Source: Bacteroidota bacterium (lineage in GTDB: Bacteria; Bacteroidota; Rhodothermia; Balneolales; Balneolaceae). Taken from it: a DNA stretch of 36,279 nucleotides. The stretch is taken from assembly GCA_009926145.1 (NCBI GenBank), contig RFPJ01000004.1, positions 1 through 36,279 on the forward strand, given 5' to 3'. The notes under the pieces were generated by a model, which worked only from the letters and a program-made list of their open reading frames with translations, was not told the origin of the DNA and did no database searches. This document shows, piece after piece, positions 18,917-26,030 of the stretch. The position numbers and the translations under genes are program-made. How positions within the stretch are numbered: the first letter of the stretch is position 1; each line of letters starts with the position of its first letter.

Positions 18917-19264
18917 TTATAGTTGAAAACGATAACTTTGTATTGCTCTTCTTTGATGTGGAATATGCTCCAATTCTTGGGAGTAGCTATTCAAAAGCCC
19001 AAACAAATGATGCATGATAATTCCATTGAGTTTGCTAAATGCCAATTTTAGTTCGAGTAGTTTTTCTTTTCTCTCGACTTCAACCAGATCATTCTCTTGC
19101 TTTTTAATCTCAATAGATTTGCTTTGTAATGTTTGAATAAGTTCTTCTCGTTCGCTCAGTTTTTGATGAATATGATCTAAATTTAAATCACTCTCATTAA
19201 ACAGAGTTACCAGGTCTTCTGAGACCTTGTTTATGCCATTTAGTATATATATGATATGTTCCAT
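18917..19264 (-). CDS. FliT/FlgN-like coiled-coil flagellar chaperone
   Basis: 115 aa coiled coil with LSEREELIQTLQ pattern as in FliT; directly downstream of fliD. Confidence 0.55.
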   Translation of the reverse strand: MEHIIYILNGINKVSEDLVTLFNESDLNLDHIHQKLSEREELIQTLQSKSIEIKKQENDLVEVERKEKLLELKLAFSKLNGIIMHHLFGLLNSYSQELEHIPHQRRAIQSYRFQL

Positions 19265-19271
19265 ATAACCT

Positions 19272-19299
19272 TTATCGTCAAATTCCCAAATTACTTAAA
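19272..19299 (-). promoter_or_regulatory. Putative sigma28 promoter overlapping the 3' end of fliD, driving fliT-like/flgM-like genes
   Basis: Minus strand TTTAAG-N14-GACGATAA; same spacing as flagellin promoters. Confidence 0.6.
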
Positions 19300-20672
19300 C
19301 TCGACATTACTTGGTTGTATTGACTCATCCCTTCTTCGGTAATTTGTTCTAAACGAGTAAAAATAGCACGTTGTTGTTCTTCATATTCTAATAGATATTT
19401 TTCTTCCCTCGCGATTCTATTATCAAGACGCTCCATTCGCTGTTCTACCCCACGTTCTATTGAGTCTATAACCCCATCATTTGAGGTGTAAGTCATTAAA
19501 AGATCCTTTATGGCAGTGATTGGTGAGCTAGCTGCTGAAAATAGTTGATCAAGTTCTTCAGGTTTTGTTTCAATAGCTGATGTAAATAAGTCATTATCCT
19601 CGATTTTCATGGATCCATCTTTTTCAAACGCTATACCTATTTCAGATAGGTTCTTAATTGGGCTTTCAGATGGATCGGCATCAATTAGCGCTATTTGCCT
19701 CATGTTTAAACTTAAGTTTCTGATCGAGCGAAATCCTTGCAATGGTCCCTTCGAACCCGTTTCCCCATTTATGAAGGTACGAGAACGTATCGTTTTGTTT
19801 AAGTCGTTAAAAGCTTCCATAAAACTATTGAAGTTAGAAGTCGCTTTCTCTGTGTCCTGAGTGATTACAATGGATATTGGATTTTCAGTAGTAGATTCTA
19901 GCTGAAAGGTGAGTCCATTGATGGTGTCGTCGATTAAATTAGAAGAGCGTTCAAATTCGATTCCATCTATGGAGAATCTAGCATTTAGATTTTCAACAGC
20001 CGTCTGACGGGTGGATTCGGTAAATAATCCTTCCATCATCCCAGATGTATCTATGACTTGAACCCTAGAATCATAACCTTCTTCCGAGCTACGTATTGAG
20101 AGTTGAAGTTTCCCAGTGGCTGTTTGAAATACCGTAGCCTGAACAGCATCCCCAAATTCTGCTTCTAATTGCGATGCTAAATCATTTAAAATGACTTCGT
20201 TACTCTTTTCATTTCCTGGATTAGGTGGCCATTCACTTTCTATAGTGAATGTTTTAGTGGTAGAACCAATTGTAAGGGTAACACTACCATCACCTAGATC
20301 ATCCAAATCTGAGCCTGTCGCATCATAAACCTTTGATATAATATGATCTCTTGAAGCAAGACGTCCCACATTAATTGAAAATTCATCGGTTTCATCTAAA
20401 CCTTCTGAACTTATTATTGAAACGGAATTAGGATCGGTACTGACGGTTTTTAGTGAGCTAAACGTTTTGTTTTCTAAAGCACCATATTCGGTCAAGGTAT
20501 TTTCAAGAGTGGATATCTTAGAACTAATGGTGCCTAGTTCTTTATTTATAGTTACCTGCTCTGATTTATTAGTTTCTAGTTGAACCTTTTTTTGACCCTC
20601 AATTTGAATGAGTTGTTGAATGAGGTTCTCATAAGTTCCGGAGCGACTAATGATGTCAGATACTGATGCCAT
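19278..20672 (-). CDS. fliD: Flagellar filament capping protein FliD (HAP2)
   Basis: 464 aa; VSDIISRSGTYENLIQQLIQIEGQKK N-terminus; C-terminal ERMERLDNRIAREEKYLLEYEEQQRAIFTRLEQ...QYNQVMSSLSNLG. Confidence 0.93.
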   Translation of the reverse strand: MASVSDIISRSGTYENLIQQLIQIEGQKKVQLETNKSEQVTINKELGTISSKISTLENTLTEYGALENKTFSSLKTVSTDPNSVSIISSEGLDETDEFSINVGRLASRDHIISKVYDATGSDLDDLGDGSVTLTIGSTTKTFTIESEWPPNPGNEKSNEVILNDLASQLEAEFGDAVQATVFQTATGKLQLSIRSSEEGYDSRVQVIDTSGMMEGLFTESTRQTAVENLNARFSIDGIEFERSSNLIDDTINGLTFQLESTTENPISIVITQDTEKATSNFNSFMEAFNDLNKTIRSRTFINGETGSKGPLQGFRSIRNLSLNMRQIALIDADPSESPIKNLSEIGIAFEKDGSMKIEDNDLFTSAIETKPEELDQLFSAASSPITAIKDLLMTYTSNDGVIDSIERGVEQRMERLDNRIAREEKYLLEYEEQQRAIFTRLEQITEEGMSQYNQVMSSLSNLGI

Positions 20673-20678
20673 AGTGCG

Positions 20679-20996
20679 TTAGATTGCTTGTCGTTGAATA
20701 TGTTCAAAAGCTACCATTTCCCAAGATTCTCTCAGAGGATCCAGAATATCAATAATCTCTTCAAATTTGGATTCTCTAGCTAACTGTTGGCAATACCGAT
20801 AAATCTGAAACAGAGAACCAGAAATCTCATAATCAAAGTTTAAGTTTTGGATAAGCTCGGATAATAAACCACGAACTCGTTTTTCATCTTTTTGATACGA
20901 AGCTTGAAAAATGAAATCATAAAGTTTCACCACCAATTTAGTAGGATTTGAGTCTAATACGGCCTGGTGTTGATATGCTCTGTATGGATTATTCAT
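20679..20996 (-). CDS. fliS: Flagellar export chaperone FliS (proposed start at internal ATG; the supplied ORF extends to 21050)
   Basis: MNNPYRAYQHQAVLDSNPTKLVVKLYDFIFQASYQ is FliS-like; the upstream ATG at 21050 overlaps a putative sigma28 -10 element. Confidence 0.85.
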   Translation of the reverse strand: MNNPYRAYQHQAVLDSNPTKLVVKLYDFIFQASYQKDEKRVRGLLSELIQNLNFDYEISGSLFQIYRYCQQLARESKFEEIIDILDPLRESWEMVAFEHIQRQAI

Positions 20997-21036
20997 AATG
21001 TTTGAAAAATTTCTATTTAGATGAATGTTTCCAAAG

Positions 21037-21064
21037 TTATCGGAGTACAAGTGTGCTACTTAAA
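21037..21064 (-). promoter_or_regulatory. Putative sigma28 promoter of fliS-fliD
   Basis: Minus strand TTTAAG-N14-TCCGATAA; same spacing as the other five sites. Confidence 0.65.
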
Positions 21065-21094
21065 TTGGAGAAATTTCTTTTTCTAGTCTGATAA

Positions 21095-21110
21095 TGCAAT
21101 TATTGTGCCG
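21095..21110 (-). promoter_or_regulatory. Putative sigma54 promoter upstream of fliS
   Basis: Minus strand CGGCACAATAATTGCA: GG-N10-GC, close to TGGCAC-N5-TTGCA. Confidence 0.6.
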
Positions 21111-21173
21111 TCACTTTTTATGATGTAAATGTGGGTGTTAGTGATCATATAGGGCTTTGAAAGTCACACATCT

Positions 21174-21206
21174 TATTTATGAGGCAATAATGAGGTATTT
21201 ATGAGG
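21174..21206. repeat. Three tandem 11-bp repeats TATTTATGAGG / CAATAATGAGG / TATTTATGAGG
   Basis: Read directly; first and third units identical, all share ATGAGG. Confidence 0.75.
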
Positions 21207-21287
21207 AAAAAAAAGATGCCAAACGGAAAAAAAGTCCTTGGAAACGCTCTTGATTCAATTAAATCTTCAATGGATAGTAGGCGCTAA
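21201..21287 (+). CDS. Possible micro-ORF (28 aa) in fliS/OGT intergenic region
   Basis: ATG-to-TAA reading MRKKKMPNGKKVLGNALDSIKSSMDSRR; no homology recognised. Confidence 0.15.
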   Translation: MRKKKMPNGKKVLGNALDSIKSSMDSRR

Positions 21288-21289
21288 CT

Positions 21290-21305
21290 TGGTATTATTT
21301 TTGCG
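21290..21305 (+). promoter_or_regulatory. Possible sigma54 promoter upstream of the OGT-like gene
   Basis: TGGTATTATTTTTGCG: GG-N10-GC with TTGC at -12; -24 element weaker than consensus. Confidence 0.4.
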
Positions 21306-21357
21306 TTGATATTCATCAAAAGACATGTAGCTATAAAAAGGTTAACGACATTTACGC

Positions 21358-23433
21358 ATGACGAATCAAATCAAACAAGCCCAAGGCATTCTTTATAGGT
21401 CAGCGGGCCAAATAAAAGAGGCTCCTGAAAAAGCTAGGAGTATTTTGAATAATCTTAAATCCAGCATGCATAACAAAAGTCTTGCAGAAGTGGAGTATTT
21501 GTTAGGAGTTTCTTGGATTATGGAGAATAATTATTCCAATGCATTAGTTCATCTGGCTAAAGCTTTAGATGGCTTTACTTCAAATGATGATAAACTGAAA
21601 ACAGGTTACCTAATTGGGCTATGCTATTTTCATCTTGGAGAACTCGAAAAATCTGAATCCATCTTAAATTTATTGAAAGATGTTGCTCGACGGCATGTAA
21701 GATTTTGGATATTGTTTGGTGATTTGAGTGTGAGGCTTGGCAAACCACGAGAAGCACTTGAGTATTATGTACATGCCAATTCTTTAGAGCCCAAAAATGA
21801 AGAAATTGCCTACAAAATAGCTAAAGTGTACGTGCAAGAAGGAAATTGGTCAAAAGCTTTACAGCTATTCGATATAGCGCTAAAAATGAAACCAAACTAC
21901 TTTTTGGCACGTGTAGAAAAAGGTGAATTACTCAGAAATTTAGAGCGATTCGATGAGGCTTTGCGTGAATTTCAAACTAATATAGATTGGGTGGGTGACC
22001 ATACGGCTTCTTTAATGGGGGTTGCCTTATGCAAAAAAGATCAAGGGGATTATGATAGTGCCATTCAAATATTTCAAGAAATACTACACAAAGAACCAAA
22101 CCATCCCTCGGCCCAGATAAATTTAGGCGGAAGTCTATTGGAAATTGGTGAATATGAAGAAGCAGAGAATGTTTATTTAAAAGCATTGAAAAAAAATGGT
22201 TATGACTCCCAGTTATTTTCGAATTATTTGATGGCCATGCATTATAATCCGCGTCATACCAAGGAAGAAATTTTTCAAGCTCATTTAAAGTGGGAGCCAA
22301 CCTATGGTTTAAAGCCCATGCCAACTCCAGCTAAAAGAGAAGAAAAAAAGAAAATCAGACTGGGATTTTTGTCAGGTGGATTCAGAAAGCATCCCGTTGG
22401 ATGGATGATCACTGGAGCACTTGAGCACCTCGATAAAAATCGTTTTGAATGTTATCTATATAATGCAAACAATAAACATGATGAAATAACCAAAAGATTA
22501 TATGAAAGTTCAACGGAGATGACCTCCGTAATTGGATGGAGCGATGAGTCCATTGCTCAAAGAATAAGAACGGATGAAATTGATATTTTAGTTGAATTAT
22601 CAGGCCATGCCGCCGACAACAAACTAAAAGTTATCACAAAGAGGCCAGCAAGAATACATGTTAAATGGGTAGGTGGGCTATTTAACACATCTGGCTTAAA
22701 ATCCATGGATTTTTTATTAACCGATGCGGTGCAAACCCCTGAAGGAGTTGATGATTGGTACACCGAAAAATTAATAAGACTACCTGATGACTATGTTTCA
22801 TATGTGCCACCAGATTACCTGCCGGATATATCGGAAGCACCATTAATTAGAAACGGTTATCTAACCCTAGCTTGTTTTAATAACCCAGTTAAAATAAATG
22901 AGGTGCTGTTGTATCAATGGTCAAAAATTTTACTAAGTATTCCAGGCTCTAAACTTTTATTAAAGGGTAAATCATATCAATCTCAGCGTCAGAGGCTTCG
23001 TTTACTTAATTTATTTTCTAATATGGGGGTTTCAAATGACCGTATCATTATTGAAGGACATTCTCCTCATAAAAATCTTTTGGATAGATACAATGATGTG
23101 GATATTGCACTCGATCCTTGGCCCTATTCTGGAGGTTTAAGCACTATTGAGGCGTTAATAATGGGTGTGCCATTAATTAGTTATCCTGGGCCAACTTTTG
23201 CCGGTCGCCATGCCGCATCTCACTTGGTTCATACGGGTCATCCCGAATGGGTAGCTAACAGTTGGACTGATTATCGTAAAAAAATCATTGAACTCTCTGA
23301 AAACCCTGACGATATAGCAAGACTTAGAAAACAGCTACGCTTAGATGTGCTAAAATCGCCAATTTGTGACCTTCAAAGATTTTCAAAAAATTTGGGAAAG
23401 GTGTTTGAGGATATGCTAATGAGTACGAAATAG
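21358..23433 (+). CDS. TPR-repeat GT41 (O-GlcNAc transferase/SPINDLY-like) glycosyltransferase, probable flagellin glycosyltransferase
   Basis: N-terminal TPR array; C-terminal GT41 features: IRLGFLSGGFRKHPVGW, DILVELSGHAADNKLKVITKRPARIHVKWVG, LACFNNPVKINEVLLYQWSKILLSIPGSKLLLK, DIALDPWPYSGGLSTIEALIMGVPLISYPGPTFAGRHAASHL. Confidence 0.88.
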   Translation: MTNQIKQAQGILYRSAGQIKEAPEKARSILNNLKSSMHNKSLAEVEYLLGVSWIMENNYSNALVHLAKALDGFTSNDDKLKTGYLIGLCYFHLGELEKSESILNLLKDVARRHVRFWILFGDLSVRLGKPREALEYYVHANSLEPKNEEIAYKIAKVYVQEGNWSKALQLFDIALKMKPNYFLARVEKGELLRNLERFDEALREFQTNIDWVGDHTASLMGVALCKKDQGDYDSAIQIFQEILHKEPNHPSAQINLGGSLLEIGEYEEAENVYLKALKKNGYDSQLFSNYLMAMHYNPRHTKEEIFQAHLKWEPTYGLKPMPTPAKREEKKKIRLGFLSGGFRKHPVGWMITGALEHLDKNRFECYLYNANNKHDEITKRLYESSTEMTSVIGWSDESIAQRIRTDEIDILVELSGHAADNKLKVITKRPARIHVKWVGGLFNTSGLKSMDFLLTDAVQTPEGVDDWYTEKLIRLPDDYVSYVPPDYLPDISEAPLIRNGYLTLACFNNPVKINEVLLYQWSKILLSIPGSKLLLKGKSYQSQRQRLRLLNLFSNMGVSNDRIIIEGHSPHKNLLDRYNDVDIALDPWPYSGGLSTIEALIMGVPLISYPGPTFAGRHAASHLVHTGHPEWVANSWTDYRKKIIELSENPDDIARLRKQLRLDVLKSPICDLQRFSKNLGKVFEDMLMSTK

Positions 23434-23503
23434 ACGGTTAGTTGAATTTTCACCTCAGTGAGCAGGTCCTAATTACATCAAATAATTTTTTTTACTTCTT
23501 TTC

Positions 23504-23530
23504 TTAAGTAGCCATAGGTGTAAACGATAA
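23504..23530 (+). promoter_or_regulatory. Putative sigma28 promoter of flagellin 1
   Basis: TTAAG-N14-AACGATAA, about 57 bp before the ATG; T8 tract 10 bp upstream of TTAA. Confidence 0.75.
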
Positions 23531-23587
23531 TAGGTAGTGACAAACACTAGTAACATCAATAAACACACAACAAAAACAGGATAAAAT

Positions 23588-24499
23588 ATGGCTGCTTTTG
23601 GAGATTTAAATAGAGTGAATACCAATGTTGGAGCATTGGATGCACAACTATCATTAAATAAAATAAATCGTGATCTAAGCGACAGTCGTCTCCGATTGTC
23701 TACAGGTCTAAAAATAAACAGCGCTGAAGATAATGCAGCAGGATACTCAATAGCTACTAAGTTAAAAAGTCGTATCGCTGGATTAGAACAGGCACTAACA
23801 AATGTAGGTGATGCCAAATCGGTACTCGATATTGCGGAAGCAAGTTTCGATAGCGTGATGGACAACCTAATTGAAATGAAAACCTTAGCAACTCAAGCGG
23901 GTTCTGAAACTTTAGGCCAGACTGAGCGTGATTACATAGGTGATCAAATCGAAGCTTTGGCTAGTGATATTAATGATATTGCTAACCAAACCGTTTATCA
24001 GGGAGTTAATCTCTTAAATGGTGTTGCAAATAATGCAGGTACACTTACCATGACCTTTATGGTAGGAGAGCGAGCAACGGATACTCTTGACGCAGAAATT
24101 GATGCAGTGAACATTGGTTCTTTATTTACAGGTACTTCGATAACCAATGTAACTTATTCAGCTGCAACAACGACTGGTCAAGGAGGTCTAAGTTTCACTG
24201 ACGCAGCGATTACTGCTTCAGAATTCCGGTCATTCCTTACGTCTGTAGATACGGCTATCGATACCATGAGCGACAACGTTAATGCCATTGGTATTAAACA
24301 AGCGTCACTATCGGTTCGAGAGGAAACCCTTTCTGAGGCAATCTCTGCTAATAGTGGGGCGCGTTCTAGAATCATTGATACTGATTTTGCTAAAGAACAA
24401 AGTAGATCGGTTAAACTGCAAATTATGCAACAGACCTCGACAGCAGCATTAGCTCAGGCGAATATGGGGCCACAAGCAGTATTGGGGTTCCTTGGATAA
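23588..24499 (+). CDS. fliC: Flagellin 1 (303 aa)
   Basis: Conserved flagellin D0/D1: LSLNKINRDLSDSRLRLSTGLKINSAEDNAAGYSIATKLKSRIAGLEQAL and C-terminal IIDTDFAKEQSRSVKLQIMQQTSTAALAQANMGPQAVLGFLG. Confidence 0.97.
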   Translation: MAAFGDLNRVNTNVGALDAQLSLNKINRDLSDSRLRLSTGLKINSAEDNAAGYSIATKLKSRIAGLEQALTNVGDAKSVLDIAEASFDSVMDNLIEMKTLATQAGSETLGQTERDYIGDQIEALASDINDIANQTVYQGVNLLNGVANNAGTLTMTFMVGERATDTLDAEIDAVNIGSLFTGTSITNVTYSAATTTGQGGLSFTDAAITASEFRSFLTSVDTAIDTMSDNVNAIGIKQASLSVREETLSEAISANSGARSRIIDTDFAKEQSRSVKLQIMQQTSTAALAQANMGPQAVLGFLG

Positions 24500-24548
24500 A
24501 CCTTAGGTTCAGTAATCCGTTCTTCTAATACTGGAGAACGTAAAATTT

Positions 24549-24580
24549 AGGCATGGCTGTATTCAGTCATGCCTTTTTTT
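24549..24580 (+). terminator. Rho-independent terminator after flagellin 1
   Basis: GGCATGgCTG TATT CAGtCATGCC hairpin followed by T7. Confidence 0.85.
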
Positions 24581-24729
24581 GTGCGACTCATTCAGATGAT
24601 CATAAGTTGTGTAAGTAATCAAGAGGCTATTCTCTGCATAGCTATATCACAATGCTACGCCTCAACAATCTCTTTACTCTACCTATATAATTAGACAGAA
24701 AAAAAATTGAATTTTTTTTGGTGAAAAAC

Positions 24730-24756
24730 TTAAGAACCCACTTTAGCAAACGATAA
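24730..24756 (+). promoter_or_regulatory. Putative sigma28 promoter of flagellin 2
   Basis: TTAAG-N14-AACGATAA, same layout as flagellin 1 including T8 tract 10 bp upstream. Confidence 0.75.
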
Positions 24757-24807
24757 CTCTTATAACATAAAACAAATGCAAAAACTAATAAAAACAAAAG
24801 GTTAATT

Positions 24808-25788
24808 ATGGCAGCTTTTGGAGACTTGAACAGAGTTAACACAAATGTTACGGCGCTAGATGCGCAATTATCACTTAACAAGATAAACAGAGATTTGGCT
24901 GAGAGCCAATTACGCCTTTCAACAGGCTTAAGCATAAATAAGGCAGAAGATAATGTTGCAGGGTATTCTATTGCGACACGCTTAAAAGGTCGTATAGCAG
25001 GATTAGAGCAAGCACTACAAAACGTAGGTGATGCCAAATCTGTACTAGACATAGCGGAAGCAAGCTATGACACGATAATGGATAACATTATCGAGATGAA
25101 AACATTGGCTACCCAGGCTTCAAACGACACCATGGGAACAACAGAGCGTCGCTATATTAGTGATCAGATTGAAGCATTAGCTACTGATATCAATGAAATT
25201 GCTTCGCAAACAGTTTTCCAAGGTAATAACTTACTAGAAGGTTCTTCCTTTAACTTTCAGGTAGGGGAACGCGGAACAGATTTACTTACTGTTGACTTGG
25301 AAGCAGTTGATGTGGCTCATTTATTTGGTGCTGCAGGCCCTGCCAATGCAACTTTCGGTGATACTACTAATGGTGTTGATCCTGATGGTCTTGGCGCCCT
25401 TGTAGCAGGTGATGCTATCAGAGTAGACGTTGCAGCAAATGGCGGACAAGGAGCATTAATCTTCACAGGTGATGCAGCGAATCCGGAACACGTACCGAAT
25501 GGCGCAGATTTCCGTTCATTCCTGCTTGCAGTTGATACGGCGGTTGAGCGAATGAGTGATCGAGTGAACTACATCGGAATTAAACAATCCTCTCTATCTA
25601 TTCGTGAAGAAACCCTATCGGAATCGATTTCAGCTAATGAAGCAGCAAAAAGTCGAATTATCGATACAGATTTTGCGAAAGAGCAAAGTAAAGTTATCAG
25701 ACTGCAAATTATGCAGCAAACAGCTACTGCGGCGCTGAGCCAAGCAAATATGTCACCTCAAGCGGTACTAAGCTTCATGGGTGGGTAA
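24808..25788 (+). CDS. Flagellin 2 (326 aa), paralogue of flagellin 1
   Basis: Near-identical D0/D1 termini to flagellin 1, different central segment. Confidence 0.97.
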   Translation: MAAFGDLNRVNTNVTALDAQLSLNKINRDLAESQLRLSTGLSINKAEDNVAGYSIATRLKGRIAGLEQALQNVGDAKSVLDIAEASYDTIMDNIIEMKTLATQASNDTMGTTERRYISDQIEALATDINEIASQTVFQGNNLLEGSSFNFQVGERGTDLLTVDLEAVDVAHLFGAAGPANATFGDTTNGVDPDGLGALVAGDAIRVDVAANGGQGALIFTGDAANPEHVPNGADFRSFLLAVDTAVERMSDRVNYIGIKQSSLSIREETLSESISANEAAKSRIIDTDFAKEQSKVIRLQIMQQTATAALSQANMSPQAVLSFMGG

Positions 25789-25879
25789 TTAGTAATTAAA
25801 CCGTAACCAGGTCTTGGTTACCTGGTGGAGTAAGAAACTCCAACATAGCGAGACTTATAATTTAGTTAAGCTGCATTTG

Positions 25880-25908
25880 AAGGGCGTGAGTTGATAACTT
25901 GCGCCCTT
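25880..25908 (+). terminator. Probable terminator hairpin after flagellin 2
   Basis: AAGGGCGTGAGTT GAT AACTTGCGCCCTT stem-loop (two G-U pairs), then ATTGTTTGTGTT. Confidence 0.65.
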
Positions 25909-26030
25909 ATTGTTTGTGTTATAGTCTCATAACTGCTTTAAAATGCAAATAAAGGGCTATAAGTGACTTAAATATTCGTTATAATATTGTATCATTCGAG
26001 CAGGTTTTTAAAAATAAATATAATGCAGCC

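Noticed and set aside
21977-22324. 115-aa minus-strand ORF inside the GT41 gene (also 21575-21757, 22557-22763)
   Set aside because: Antisense to a well-supported TPR/GT41 coding sequence.
23473-23865. 130-aa minus-strand ORF opposite flagellin 1 (and similar 136-aa ORF 24642-25052 opposite flagellin 2)
   Set aside because: Their mutual similarity follows from being antisense to conserved flagellin N-termini; they also run through the promoter regions.
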